A DNA stretch of 20,458 bases from an uncultured Dialister sp. (lineage in GTDB: Bacteria > Bacillota > Negativicutes > Veillonellales > Dialisteraceae). The position numbers and the translations under genes are program-made. Below are positions 6,801-13,930 of this stretch, one piece after another. Below the pieces are notes generated by a model. It saw only the letters and a program-made list of their open reading frames with translations, made no database searches and was not told the DNA's origin. Within the stretch, counting starts at the first letter, position 1, and each line of letters starts with the position of its first letter. The stretch spans positions 1-20,458 of the forward strand of contig CAKQBK010000047.1 in the NCBI GenBank assembly GCA_934216155.1, in the 5' to 3' direction.

Positions 6801-7383
6801 TCATATCCTTTACACGGTCCATATTTTCTGCGGTACGCTCCAACTTGCGAAGCCCTTCATTTTTCCGCATCCGATAGAGACTGATGCCTGCCACATCTTC
6901 AAAAATAAGACGCCGTTCTTCCGGACGGGCGGTCAATACCTGATCCACCCGGTTCTGTCCGATAATCGCCAGGGATCCTTTCCCCAATCCGGTAGATGCC
7001 AATAGTTCCTGAATATCCTTTAACCGGCAACTCCGTTTGTTCAACTGGAAATCACTGTCTCCATTGCGAAGCACCCGGCGACTGATAGACACTTCGGCCG
7101 TATCCAGCGGCAACTCATGGGCAGAATTATCTAGCACCAAGGTCACTTCGGCCCCATTCTTCGGACTTCTGGTTTCCGATCCAGAAAAAATAATATCTTC
7201 CGTCTTCTGGCCGCGCAGGTTTCGCACATTCTGCTCCCCTAGAACCCAACGCACCGCATCGGAAATATTACTTTTCCCACAACCATTTGGTCCCACGATG
7301 ACCGTCATGCCTTCCGAAAAATCGATAGTGGTCTTATCCGCAAAAGATTTGAACCCCTGTAATGTCAATCGGAGTAATTTCAT
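3847..7383 (-). CDS. smc: Chromosome segregation SMC ATPase
   Basis: This is a full-length SMC (1178 residues, typical for Firmicutes), the ATPase of the SMC-ScpAB condensin that loops and separates chromosome arms. The N-terminal head has Walker A GPNGCGKS (31-38). Long coiled coils enclose a hinge at about 518-672, ending in the glycine-rich LVNAGGSMTGGS. The C-terminal head has the ABC signature LSLMSGGERAL from residue 1081 and Walker B with D-loop CFVDEIDAALDD near 1109-1120. Coiled-coil composition (E, K, Q, A-rich) matches the family. The ATG is preceded by AAAGGAG. An extended -10 promoter lies about 155 bp upstream, next to a minisatellite. No rnc is seen upstream; that side carries repeats and the IS instead. 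Confidence 0.98.
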   Translation of the reverse strand: MKLLRLTLQGFKSFADKTTIDFSEGMTVIVGPNGCGKSNISDAVRWVLGEQNVRNLRGQKTEDIIFSGSETRSPKNGAEVTLVLDNSAHELPLDTAEVSISRRVLRNGDSDFQLNKRSCRLKDIQELLASTGLGKGSLAIIGQNRVDQVLTARPEERRLIFEDVAGISLYRMRKNEGLRKLERTAENMDRVKDMTALLDEQLIPLKEGAEKAKAYKALLVHKRAIEATMSLLKLTSVRRMMARYENEYISLKDQDVKCQAKLAQCSLAKEALEKARLSHQEEMRLSGETLAKAQQKMESLRGDFRVKEEALHHAQEKWGELSVAEEDQTEAEKELAEEIETAKEEWQQAKSEWTIWSEKKQVAEKEKNQLETALQSSEAAYAKALAISRQKLAKKEKLEQDISHKKEEIHRFQSEKEERDLADRDRNQLISRMESEWKLEKAEEAKQQEELVRLTKAGEIDSQTLKKAQELRFQLLNQMNRMESALAGIRSKREYLEHADKEYANFSRTTKTIMEHRHLFGDAIHGALGELIQVPAKYTDAAEVALGGQISNIVTDTTASAGKIIRWLMENKGGRTTFYPLESMKPRYSNGMEQEAAGEAGICGIASSLFGCAPMYRNLLDSLLGKTLIAENLDVARQVAKKYNYRLRIVTLDGQLVNAGGSMTGGSMKKKENTYFGRKQEIAALLAEEQEGRQKWQAKKEEKEKQEQFCDSVAEKLSEEREAWQSLKVALAERKGHLEGMEKTLTDRKKQAEESQMAGERAAHQMEELKQTLDEAKKKWESLGEVPEVEDDTKSQQLKKSLEKKNQEILQIHVSLTKAEEALAFGQKMEKEREAALAEQQQDRADLEKAKVENQALRKSLQTALDVLKKDFEEAESAWQTIRSKQNALQDASDAFTMQQKEADTNWRKAQEESSRIRQNMAEREGRIENFKAQEADEINWLKSENLTLAEAETLRLPGSMADMKAKEEELAEKIGALGTVNPNGVEAYEEQLARRKFYEEQIADLTQAREGLETIIRDIDKTMAEQFAEAFQQINVEFGRIMQMMFQGGHAKLELTDEDHPLDGGVEMYLQLPGKRRQPLSLMSGGERALTVIALLISFMAYRPAPFCFVDEIDAALDDANVERYSRMIGDYKKKTQFIVISHRKKTMEFADTLQGVTMAEKGVSSLITVKMADYVE

Positions 7384-7446
7384 AGTGTCTCCTTTTTCCT
7401 TAGTGCCATTAAAGGAACCTAAACAAGCAGTGAACCCTTCCTAGAC

Positions 7447-7490
7447 AAAGGTCTCTCAGGATACACAGGTTGCTCAGGTTTCTCGAACGA
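7447..7490. repeat. Short 9-bp array in the smc leader
   Basis: Degenerate 9-bp units (TCTCTCAGG, ATACACAGG, TTGCTCAGG) are followed by TTTCTCGAACGAGC, like one arm and hinge of the foldback family without its partner arm. It lies between the smc promoter and start codon, so it should be part of the 5' untranslated leader. Confidence 0.6.
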
Positions 7491-7539
7491 GCTAATCCCT
7501 TCACTTAATAGCACTTTCTATGTCGTAAATATCTTTTGT

Positions 7540-7548
7540 ATTATAACA
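7540..7548 (-). promoter_or_regulatory. smc extended -10 promoter
   Basis: The minus strand reads TGTTATAAT, a perfect TATAAT with an upstream TG. No good -35 is visible at the expected distance, which falls inside the first unit of the 56-bp tandem repeat. The leader to the smc ATG would be about 150 nt. Confidence 0.5.
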
Positions 7549-7557
7549 TAGGTAAAA

Positions 7558-7731
7558 GGTTCTGGTAGGGGATTTCACTTCTGTAACTTTTGGATTGTTT
7601 GTCGCTCTCATAAGGTTCTGGTATGTCGCTTTCCTTCTGTGGCTTTTAGTTCCTTGACCGCTTTCATAGGGTTCTGGTAAGATGTTTTCCTTCTGTGGCT
7701 TTTGGTTCGCTGACCGCTCTCATAAGGTTCT
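7558..7731. repeat. 56-bp tandem repeat, three units
   Basis: Units start at 7558, 7614 and 7670, each exactly 56 bp. Every one opens with GGTTCTGGTA and contains an ACTTCTGTRRCTTTT-like or CCTTCTGTGGCTTTT core and GACCGCTYTCATA or a close variant. A fourth copy is cut after GGTTCT at 7726-7731. Units 2 and 3 are more alike than unit 1. There is no spacer structure, so this is a minisatellite and not a CRISPR. Confidence 0.9.
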
Positions 7732-7819
7732 TTTTTATTCTACAGTTAATTGCATAAATTCATGTAAATTTTGACGACTTACATTCCACCGTATTTATCG
7801 ATTAATAAAAAGAGGTACT

Positions 7820-7845
7820 GGGGCGCTTTATGAATTGTGTGCCCC
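7820..7845. repeat. GC-rich hairpin (GGGGCGC family)
   Basis: GGGGCGC (7820-7826) pairs with GTGCCCC (7839-7845), including one G-T pair, around TTTATGAATTGT. It is the reverse-orientation form of hairpins at 10217, 15899 and 19001. No heptad array adjoins this copy. Confidence 0.75.
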
Positions 7846-8051
7846 TTGATATAACAATGTTGTTAAGCTAAGAAGAGAGTGTACAATAGATTGTGTAAAT
7901 TAGAAATACATAAAAGACAAATAAAATCACAATCTTCTAAAAGCCCTAGCTAATGAGGCAAAGCACTCTTCGCAAACAGTGATTAGATACTGCTGTAAGT
8001 CGACTGGTGAGTACCTGGTAGCTGGTTGACGCTAGAAGGTTACCATTGAGC

Positions 8052-8076
8052 TTCCTACCGTAATATAGTGTAGGAA
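8052..8076 (+). promoter_or_regulatory. Leader hairpin upstream of transposase
   Basis: TTCCTAC (8052-8058) pairs with GTAGGAA (8070-8076), about 25 bases before the start codon and just ahead of the AGGAGGT site (8088-8094). Hairpins in transposase leaders often reduce read-in translation; that role is inferred here. Confidence 0.4.
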
Positions 8077-8101
8077 AGAAGTATGCAGGAGGTCACCCAT
8101 C

Positions 8102-9364
8102 ATGCCAAAGCGTAAATCACCTAATGCGTTCAACGAAATCAATAAACCAATCATCGAGGCTATGGTCCAAGAATACAAGAAGAAAGGCCTCGACTTCGAC
8201 TATCAAGCCTATATCAAAGACTTTGTAGGAACCTTCATCCAAGCTGCACTAAAAGCAGAATTGGATGATACCCTTGGATACTCGAAATATGAACGGACAC
8301 CACAGAAAAAAGCTAATGCACGTAATGGTTTCTATCCTAAAACTGTTACCAGCAGCTTTGGCGATATCGACCTTGCTATCCCTAGAGACAGAGCTGGTGA
8401 GTATACGCCAACTATCGTTGCTAAGGGTCAAACAGATATCTCTGGTATTGAGAAGAAGATCATCGATTTATATGGCATCGGAAACACTACCAGAGACATT
8501 GCCAAGCAGATTGAGGAGCTATATAACGTAAGCCTCTCCCCCGCAGAGATTTCACGCATTACAGACAAAATCCTGCCAGAAATTCAAGAGTGGAAAAATC
8601 GCCCTTTACAGCGCATGTATGCTTATATCTTCATGGATGCTGCATACTTTAATGTACGTGATGCAGGGCGCAACGTGAAAAAAGCGTGCTACACTGCCAT
8701 GGGTGTTAATATGCAGGGGCAGCGAGAAGTGCTAGGAATGTGGATTGGCAATAGTGAATCGGCATCCTACTGGTGCACAGTACTGCAAGAGCTCAAAGCT
8801 CGCGGCGTCCAGGATGTCCTACTCTTCGCTGTTGATGGGCTTCACGGCATGGTTCAGGCTATCCATGCCGTATACCCAGATGCTCTTGTACAGAGATGCA
8901 TTGTGCATCAGCTCCGCAACTGCTTCAAGCTCGTTCCATATAAGGATAGAAGAGCTGTAGCTCATGATATGAAAGAAATATACCATGCCACAACACTAGC
9001 CGCAGCAGAAAACGCTTTGGATGAGTTTGAGACCAAATGGGGAGCGAAGTATCCTCGTGTAATCCGGGCATGGCGAGATAACTGGACTGAGCTCTCTACT
9101 TACTATAGTCTGCCGATTGAAATGCGCAGTCTTATTTACACAACAAATGCGATAGAATCGTACAACCGAGGACTTCGCAAATACACAAAGAACCATGTCC
9201 TATTCCCTAATGACCAAGCCTTAGAAAAGCTATTGTATTTGGCTATGCTGAATATTACAGAGAAATGGCATGGACAAGTCTATCGCTGGCATAGCATTTT
9301 AAACCAGTTGCTTCTCCAGTACCCTGATCGAATCCACGACGAGGACTTGGAGCTTGTCTTATAA
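8102..9364 (+). CDS. IS256-family DDE transposase
   Basis: This 420-residue transposase is of the mutator/IS256 type. The catalytic residues fit the family: D179 in IFMDAAYFNVRD, D245 in LFAVDGLHGM, and E352 in TTNAIESYNRGLRK. The family C/H block QRCIVHQLRN lies at 264-273. The start codon is preceded by GCAGGAGGTCA. It cuts and joins DNA at the element's inverted repeats, probably through a circular intermediate as known for IS256. It is the only plus-strand protein gene and the only clearly foreign gene in the window. The frame is open over the full length expected, so the protein is probably functional. Confidence 0.96.
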   Translation: MPKRKSPNAFNEINKPIIEAMVQEYKKKGLDFDYQAYIKDFVGTFIQAALKAELDDTLGYSKYERTPQKKANARNGFYPKTVTSSFGDIDLAIPRDRAGEYTPTIVAKGQTDISGIEKKIIDLYGIGNTTRDIAKQIEELYNVSLSPAEISRITDKILPEIQEWKNRPLQRMYAYIFMDAAYFNVRDAGRNVKKACYTAMGVNMQGQREVLGMWIGNSESASYWCTVLQELKARGVQDVLLFAVDGLHGMVQAIHAVYPDALVQRCIVHQLRNCFKLVPYKDRRAVAHDMKEIYHATTLAAAENALDEFETKWGAKYPRVIRAWRDNWTELSTYYSLPIEMRSLIYTTNAIESYNRGLRKYTKNHVLFPNDQALEKLLYLAMLNITEKWHGQVYRWHSILNQLLLQYPDRIHDEDLELVL

Positions 9365-9560
9365 GTAGGATTTTCTAATAATTCATGAAAAATTTTACAC
9401 AAAATACTTGACACACTCGCTAAGAATTTGCGCTAGTAACTTTGGTTCCACAAGTAAGCGAAAGGTTCTAAAGGTACAAAGGGTTCTCAGGGTTCTCGAA
9501 CCTGTTAATTTTCCTATGCAATATCCTCTTCAAATCTAAGGATTGAATAATCAATAAATA

Positions 9561-9607
9561 AAAAGCTCGTCTAGATAAAGAATATATCCTTACCTAGACG
9601 AGCTTTT
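9561..9607 (-). terminator. Intrinsic terminator after the alkyltransferase gene
   Basis: AAAAGCTCGTCTAG (9561-9574) and CTAGACGAGCTTTT (9594-9607) form a perfect 14-bp stem. On the minus strand it is followed by CTTTTTATTTAT. The stop codon is about 25 bp upstream. It could also work for plus-strand transcripts leaving the IS. Confidence 0.85.
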
Positions 9608-9631
9608 ACATTCTCTCTAGCTGCCTCACCG

Positions 9632-10123
9632 CTACATAACCTTTTCCAATCGTAGTAAAAACTCTTTCTTCTCCACCCCACCAGCATATCCAGTGAGTGT
9701 CCCTTTGGCTCCTACCACGCGGTGACAAGGAATAATAATGGAAATGGGATTATGTCCCACGGCCCCACCGATGGCTTGGGCGGACATGGTGGGTATATGT
9801 TTTTCTTCCGCGATACGTTTGGCCAGTTCTCCATAGGTTCTTGTTTCGCCATAGGGAATGGTCAGCAAAGCCTTCCATACCATTTGGCGAAAAGCACTAC
9901 CTTCCGGATGGAGCGGCGGTGTGAAATCCGGTTTCTTTCCTGCGAAATACAGATCCAGCCAGCGGATAGCTTCTTGCAACAATGGCGATTCTTTTTCTTC
10001 CACTTCTTTGGGCAAATGCTGGGCAAAGTATTTCTGCCCCTCAAACCAAATGCCAGTGAGTCCCATTTCATCTGCCGCCAGCAGCATATTTCCTAATGGG
10101 GAATTATAGTGACAGGTATACAT
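9632..10123 (-). CDS. ogt: Methylated-DNA--[protein]-cysteine S-methyltransferase
   Basis: This suicide DNA repair protein moves alkyl groups from O6-alkylguanine to its own cysteine. At 163 residues it is a normal single-domain Ogt/MGMT. The acceptor motif PCHRV holds C133 at 132-136, preceded by the helix-turn-helix region with RTYGELAK (95-102) and the AIGGAVGHNP block (117-126) with the asparagine hinge. The final GYAGGVEKKEFLL is also typical. There is no Ada-type regulatory domain. AAAGGAG lies about 8 bases before the ATG. It has its own terminator and appears monocistronic. The symbol ogt is chosen by architecture. Confidence 0.95.
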   Translation of the reverse strand: MYTCHYNSPLGNMLLAADEMGLTGIWFEGQKYFAQHLPKEVEEKESPLLQEAIRWLDLYFAGKKPDFTPPLHPEGSAFRQMVWKALLTIPYGETRTYGELAKRIAEEKHIPTMSAQAIGGAVGHNPISIIIPCHRVVGAKGTLTGYAGGVEKKEFLLRLEKVM

Positions 10124-10179
10124 AGTAAAGCTCCTTTCGGTATGTAGTAGTCAGGTATTTATTCGTTTTGGTCGAAAAA

Positions 10180-10243
10180 GTGAGGAGTGAGGAATTAGGA
10201 GTGAGGAGTGGTGGAAGGGGCGCACAAAATTGAGAAGCGCCCC
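10180..10243 (+). repeat. Heptad array plus GC-rich hairpin upstream of ogt
   Basis: Heptads GTGAGGA, GTGAGGA, ATTAGGA, GTGAGGA run at 10180-10207 and lead into GTGGTGGAA and the hairpin GGGGCGC (10217-10223)/GCGCCCC (10237-10243). The same order of parts is at 15862-15924. In the remaining gap to 10306 I see nothing distinctive. Confidence 0.8.
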
Positions 10244-10306
10244 AATCCCCCCTCTTTATATAAAAGGTGCTCAACAATCCATATAACAACTAACAACAAA
10301 TATAAA

Positions 10307-10340
10307 AAAAGAGAAGCAAGCACAATGCCGCTTCTCTTTT
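10307..10340 (-). terminator. Intrinsic terminator after guaA
   Basis: AAAAGAGAAGC (10307-10317) and GCTTCTCTTTT (10330-10340) make a perfect 11-bp stem. The minus strand then reads into a T-run (complement of the A-run at 10304-10310). It is about 120 bp past the guaA stop. Confidence 0.8.
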
Positions 10341-10379
10341 ATCCTGCAAACAAGGGATTCGGGATTAAAGTGATTTTTC

Positions 10380-10453
10380 CTAATCCCTAGCTACTAATCC
10401 CTAGCCACTTAACATCCTATCATTTCATTGATAGTGATGCACCAGCGATACAT
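10380..10453 (-). repeat. Heptad array and conserved motif after guaA
   Basis: CTAATCC, CTAGCTA, CTAATCC and CTAGCCA run in 7-bp register at 10380-10407. About 23 bp on comes the ATAGTGATGCA...CGATACAT motif (10431-10453), directly before the guaA stop codon. The order and spacing match the ftsY 3' region at 2061-2139. In the guaA copy the flanking ATTGA/TCAAT can extend the stem. Confidence 0.7.
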
Positions 10454-10459
10454 TTTCAA

Positions 10460-11998
10460 TTATTCCCATTCAATGGTGCTCGGTGGCTTAGAAGTGATGT
10501 CGTAGACTACGCGGTTAACGCCAGCCACTTCGTTGCAGATACGACGGCTCATTTCGTCCAATACTTCCCATTGGAAGCGGAAGTAATCAGCGGTCATACC
10601 GTCGGAGCTGGTAACAGCGCGGATACCTACGGTGTAATCATAAGTTCTTTCATCGCCCTGCACGCCTACGGAGCGGATAGCTGCCGGCAGGACAGCAAAG
10701 GACTGCCAAATGGTGTTGTCCAACCCATGCTGGTGAATAACATCTCTGACGATGAAATCAGCACGACGGAGGATATCCAATCTTTCCGGTGTGATGTCGC
10801 CAATGATACGGATAGCCAGGCCTGGTCCCGGGAATGGCTGACGGTTAACTACTTCTTCCGGAAGTCCTAACTGACGACCCAGTTCACGAACTTCATCTTT
10901 GAAGAGTTCACGCAGTGGTTCAATCAGTTCGAACTTCATATCTTTCGGAAGTCCGCCTACGTTATGATGGGATTTGATGGTAGAAGCGGTAGCGGTACCA
11001 GATTCTACTACGTCTGGATACAGGGTGCCCTGGACGAGGAATTTCACGTCTTCCAGTTTGTTGGCTTCTTCCTGGAAGGTATGAATAAATTCAGCCCCAA
11101 TGGTCTTACGTTTCTTTTCTGGTTCGGTAACACCTTTCAAGAGGGACATGAAATGTTCCGACGCGTCGATGTGAACCAGTTTCATATTGAATTTATTGGT
11201 GAATGTATCTACTACCTGTTCTGCTTCGCCGAGACGCAGGAAACCATGGTCTACGAAAACGCAGGTCAGCTGATCACCGATGGCTCTATGAACCAGAACG
11301 GCAGCCACAGAAGAGTCAACACCGCCGGACAGGGCGCAGATGACATTGTGTTTTCCTACTTTTTCACGGATATTTTCTACCGCAATATCGATGTAGTTAC
11401 CCATGGACCAACCACCTTCACATTCGCAAATGTGGAAGAGGAAATTCTTCAGCATGGTGGTGCCTTCTGGGGTATGAACTACTTCTGGATGGAACTGTAC
11501 GGCATAGAAACGTCTAGCTTCATCAGCCATAGCCGCAGTTGGGGTCAGGTCGGTGTGACCGGTGAGGCCGAAACCAGCAGGCATATCCACTACAGCATCG
11601 CCGTGGCTCATCCATACAGCGGTCTTTTCAGAAACGCCTTCAAAGAGAGCGGAGCTGCCATCTCTGTAGAATTCAGTATGACCGTATTCGTGCTTTTCCG
11701 GTTTGATGACTTCGCCACCCAAGGTCTTTGCCATGAGCTGCATACCGTAGCAAATGCCAAAAATCGGCACGCCAGCCTTGAATACATCGGGGTCAATCTG
11801 CGGTGCATTGTCTGCATTGACGCTAGACGGACCGCCGGAGAAAATAATGCCCTTCGGATGCTGTGCTAAAATTTCTTTTGCGCTCTTGTTGTATGGCAGA
11901 ATTTCACAATATACGCCACATTCACGTACACGACGTGCAATCAGCTGGGCATACTGTCCGCCAAAGTCAACAATGATCACAATTTCCTGATGTTTCAT
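10460..11998 (-). CDS. guaA: GMP synthase (glutamine-hydrolysing)
   Basis: GuaA converts XMP to GMP using ATP and glutamine, the last step of guanine nucleotide synthesis. The 512-residue protein has the usual two parts. The class I glutamine amidotransferase has catalytic C83 in FGICYGMQ and H170/E172 in QFHPE. The ATP-pyrophosphatase domain has P-loop SGGVDSS (224-230), followed by the C-terminal dimerisation domain, ending in the typical STIEWE. The start follows AGGAGGAACCCG. An extended -10 promoter lies upstream. I looked for a purine riboswitch in the leader and saw none; the leader is only about 45 nt. The phosphoribosyltransferase gene is upstream, so two purine genes are neighbours, but each has its own promoter. 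Confidence 0.98.
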   Translation of the reverse strand: MKHQEIVIIVDFGGQYAQLIARRVRECGVYCEILPYNKSAKEILAQHPKGIIFSGGPSSVNADNAPQIDPDVFKAGVPIFGICYGMQLMAKTLGGEVIKPEKHEYGHTEFYRDGSSALFEGVSEKTAVWMSHGDAVVDMPAGFGLTGHTDLTPTAAMADEARRFYAVQFHPEVVHTPEGTTMLKNFLFHICECEGGWSMGNYIDIAVENIREKVGKHNVICALSGGVDSSVAAVLVHRAIGDQLTCVFVDHGFLRLGEAEQVVDTFTNKFNMKLVHIDASEHFMSLLKGVTEPEKKRKTIGAEFIHTFQEEANKLEDVKFLVQGTLYPDVVESGTATASTIKSHHNVGGLPKDMKFELIEPLRELFKDEVRELGRQLGLPEEVVNRQPFPGPGLAIRIIGDITPERLDILRRADFIVRDVIHQHGLDNTIWQSFAVLPAAIRSVGVQGDERTYDYTVGIRAVTSSDGMTADYFRFQWEVLDEMSRRICNEVAGVNRVVYDITSKPPSTIEWE

Positions 11999-12052
11999 CG
12001 GGTTCCTCCTGTAGGAAATGAATGATGGAAATATGAATTACTCGTAATAATT

Positions 12053-12061
12053 ATTATAGCA
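12053..12061 (-). promoter_or_regulatory. guaA extended -10 promoter
   Basis: The minus strand reads TGCTATAAT: a perfect -10 hexamer (12053-12058) with a TG extension. There is no clear -35. It lies about 55 bp before the start codon. Confidence 0.55.
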
Positions 12062-12150
12062 TAGATAACAGTGAGTAGCTAGGAATCAAGCATAAAAGGT
12101 TACTATTCTGCCTTTGCCAGCTTTCTAACATCCGTCCCTATCGGTTTGAC

Positions 12151-12179
12151 AAAGGGTTATAAAGGTTATAAAAGGTTAT
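12151..12179. repeat. AAAGGTTAT tandem units
   Basis: AAAGGGTTAT, AAAGGTTAT and AAAAGGTTAT run head to tail, then GACACTTCC. These are the words that form the inner arms of the complete palindrome at 14561-14735. Here only one arm is present, so this is a half or decayed copy. Confidence 0.7.
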
Positions 12180-12211
12180 GACACTTCCGTTAGCTTCATA
12201 AGCTTTTATCT

Positions 12212-12275
12212 GCGACGCTTCCAAACTTTGTGCGCCGCCACCATCATTTCTAACTTCTCACTTCTAATTTCTCAC
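12212..12275 (-). repeat. GC hairpin and heptad array overlapping the phosphoribosyltransferase stop
   Basis: An imperfect hairpin GCGACGC (12212-12218)/GCGCCGC (12232-12238) is followed by CACCATCA and the heptads TTCTAAC, TTCTCAC, TTCTAAT, TTCTCAC at 12248-12275. The last heptad covers the stop codon of the phosphoribosyltransferase gene (12272-12274). The same layout ends the exported-protein gene at 13050-13098. Confidence 0.8.
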
Positions 12276-12823
12276 TGCTTTTCAAACAACGGCAGCGGTT
12301 CCAGGAAAATAATATCTTTCCGTTTTGCTGCATCCCCTTCTGCCAGGATGGCTGCTTCGCCGATGACTGTGGCGCCTGCTTTTTCTGCCAGTTCTTTCAT
12401 AGCTTTCATAGAACCGCCGGTGCTGATTACATCATCCACCAGAAGGACTTTTTTGCCCTTCATCAGTGCTACGTCTTCCTGGGCTAGATATAATTTCTGT
12501 TTGCCAAAGGTGGTAATGGATTCATCTTCCACACAAATCGGATTTTCCATATAGGCCTTTACGGACTTACGGGCTACAATATATTTCTTCATCCCCAGCA
12601 CCCGCGCCATTTCAGCAGCCAGCGGAATCCCCTTTGTTTCTGCCGTCATAATTAGATCTGTCCCATCCGGAATCTTTTCCGCCAAAGCCTTGCCGGTGTG
12701 TACCACAATTTCCGTATCGCCTAAGATCACAAATCCAGCGATGGCCAAGGTATCGGAAATATTTAAAATCGGAAGCTGCCGTGTGCAGCCTGCTACATGA
12801 AGTTCATAAGTTCTTTTTGCCAT
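12272..12823 (-). CDS. Type I phosphoribosyltransferase (Apt-like)
   Basis: This 183-residue protein has the type I phosphoribosyltransferase fold. The PRPP-binding motif VLLVDDVISTGGS is at 126-138, and MTAETKGIPLA (59-69) supplies the pyrophosphate-binding loop. The length and order resemble adenine phosphoribosyltransferases, but the N-terminal half (RQLPILNISDTLAIAGFV) lacks the usual Apt phrase around FRDI, so the base specificity is open: adenine, xanthine or guanine are all possible. It probably salvages a purine base. AAAGGAG precedes the ATG. The final codons and stop lie inside a heptad repeat. It lies upstream of guaA on the same strand. Confidence 0.85.
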   Translation of the reverse strand: MAKRTYELHVAGCTRQLPILNISDTLAIAGFVILGDTEIVVHTGKALAEKIPDGTDLIMTAETKGIPLAAEMARVLGMKKYIVARKSVKAYMENPICVEDESITTFGKQKLYLAQEDVALMKGKKVLLVDDVISTGGSMKAMKELAEKAGATVIGEAAILAEGDAAKRKDIIFLEPLPLFEKQ

Positions 12824-12881
12824 TTGTAAGATCTCCTTTGCTTATAGGGATTAGAATTGCTATTCAATACATCTTTTTATA

Positions 12882-12890
12882 ATCATAGCA
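12882..12890 (-). promoter_or_regulatory. Extended -10 promoter of the phosphoribosyltransferase gene
   Basis: The minus strand reads TGCTATGAT, with TATGAT at 12882-12887. Apart from one base it matches the guaA promoter TGCTATAAT. No -35 is evident. Confidence 0.45.
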
Positions 12891-12904
12891 TGACAAGGAT
12901 GGAT

Positions 12905-13098
12905 AAAAAGTTATCCGGGTTATGACACTTACACTAAGAAACCTGAAATTTCATAACCTTTTATAACCTATCACTATCTGTTTATCAGCTTTGTTTGCTC
13001 TAAGGCTTTTATAGAGCATAACCTGCCCGCAGGGCTAACCTTTTTATACGCGGCGCTTTATAATTGGTACGCCGCCACCACCATTTCTAACTTCTCAC
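12905..13098. repeat. Half palindrome, GC hairpin and short heptad array
   Basis: AAAAGTTATCCGGGTTATG at about 12906-12924 faces CATAACCTTTTATAACCTA at about 12952-12970, an imperfect inverted pair of AAAGGTTAT words. A hairpin GCGGCG (13050-13055)/CGCCGC (13070-13075) and heptads TTCTAAC, TTCTCAC (13085-13098) follow, ending 5 bp before the stop codon of the exported-protein gene. Confidence 0.7.
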
Positions 13099-13102
13099 TG
13101 CT

Positions 13103-13801
13103 TTATGTGATATCCACCTGTACGTCCGGTGTATTCACAATCTCCACCTGCGGTGCTTCAGTGATGGTCACCTGCACCTCTGCAGGTTTCGCCTTAGTAG
13201 GTTTTAATTTCTTGACCGATTTCTTTGGTTCCTTATTTGGTGCGGGAGCCGCTACCGGTTCTTGTGGTTGCTCCTGGGGAACAACGGCTGGAAGTGGAAT
13301 CGCATCAGCTGGCACCACAGTGCCTCCTTCTTCGGTCTTTGCTGCCGCAATGGCACCAATTTGGTTGGTGAAATCCTCGCGCCGACTGTCATCTCCCATT
13401 TCTTGCTTCATGAAATATACCGCCATAGAAGCAGGATCTTCTGAATCAACCGACACTTCTCGCCATTTCCCATCCGCCTGGGCCACCCAAGTCCGACCAT
13501 CTTCCGCAAACCGAGCATGAATCACCTGGGTACTCACCACCGACGCATTGGACAATTCCGATACAGTCACCTTCGCCGCCAGTCCATCAGGAAATACATC
13601 TTCGATTTCCATGGTGGACAAATCCATAAATAACCCTGTATTGCCATCATTATAAATACCGCCGGTATTCTGAATCATAGGAAGAGTTTTATCGCCATTT
13701 AAATAATAGGGCTCAAAAGCACTTGCCTCTCCCACCGATCCAGAAAAACACAGCACGCCAAAAGCGATGGCAGCCAAAAACTTTTTACATCTCTTCACCA
13801 T
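13103..13801 (-). CDS. Exported protein of unknown function
   Basis: I do not recognise this 232-residue protein. A signal peptide is clear: MVKRCKK, a hydrophobic stretch to about residue 20, and a likely signal peptidase site after A28 (EASA, then FEPYYL). The mature N-terminal half (about 29-160) is acidic and looks globular, with WVAQADGKWREVSVDSED near its middle. The C-terminal part is low-complexity: proline/alanine-rich (PLPAVVPQEQPQEPVAAPAP), then lysine-rich (KEPKKSVKKLKPTKAK), then three similar beta-type strands (VQVTI, VEIV, VQVDI). A wall- or envelope-tethered tail is possible. TAGGAGA precedes the ATG. Neighbours give no functional clue. Confidence 0.8.
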   Translation of the reverse strand: MVKRCKKFLAAIAFGVLCFSGSVGEASAFEPYYLNGDKTLPMIQNTGGIYNDGNTGLFMDLSTMEIEDVFPDGLAAKVTVSELSNASVVSTQVIHARFAEDGRTWVAQADGKWREVSVDSEDPASMAVYFMKQEMGDDSRREDFTNQIGAIAAAKTEEGGTVVPADAIPLPAVVPQEQPQEPVAAPAPNKEPKKSVKKLKPTKAKPAEVQVTITEAPQVEIVNTPDVQVDIT

Positions 13802-13930
13802 TTTTCATCTCCTAAGCAGAAATAATTTACATCTGTATATCCCCTAAAATTCACTCCTATTTTATCATGAAAATGCTGGTAATGTCATTAAAGGAAGTGA
13901 AATATGGCGATGATTTCAGATGAGGTAATA

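Larger units (their letters stand above)
7875..9418 (+). mobile_element. IS256-family insertion sequence, complete
   Basis: The element is 1544 bp. Its imperfect terminal inverted repeats of about 27 bp begin GAGAGTGTAC (left) and, read inward from the right, GAGTGTGTCA; both share TTGTGTAAA. It is flanked by an exact 8-bp target duplication GCTAAGAA (7867-7874 and 9419-9426), as expected for IS256 elements. It carries one intact transposase gene. Intact ends, duplication and reading frame suggest a fairly recent, possibly active insertion. Confidence 0.92.
7856..9505 (+). repeat. Foldback element, copy C, split by the IS
   Basis: The left end AATGTTGTTAAGCTAAG starts at 7856 and is interrupted after GCTAAGAA. 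It resumes at 9419 with GCTAAGAATTTGCGC, matching the GTTAAGTTAAGGATTTGCGC end of copy B. One arm of 9-bp units (AAAGGTTCT, GGGTTCTCA) follows to about 9500. The matching right arm and right end are not recognisable, so this copy was probably already truncated. Confidence 0.7.

Noticed and set aside
3952..7005. Many plus-strand open frames opposite smc
   Set aside because: They are antisense shadows of a long, codon-biased coiled-coil gene, with no ribosome binding sites or recognisable domains.
7558..7731. Possible CRISPR array
   Set aside because: The 56-bp units are directly adjacent with no unique spacers and no cas genes are present; it is a tandem minisatellite. The 18-bp array at 3183-3254 is rejected for the same reason.
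10964..11869. A 301-codon plus-strand open frame opposite guaA
   Set aside because: It lies fully inside guaA on the opposite strand, and its product has no recognisable features.
11999..12271. Purine riboswitch upstream of guaA, or before the phosphoribosyltransferase gene
   Set aside because: The leaders are short and I see neither the conserved three-way junction core nor paired P2/P3 loops.
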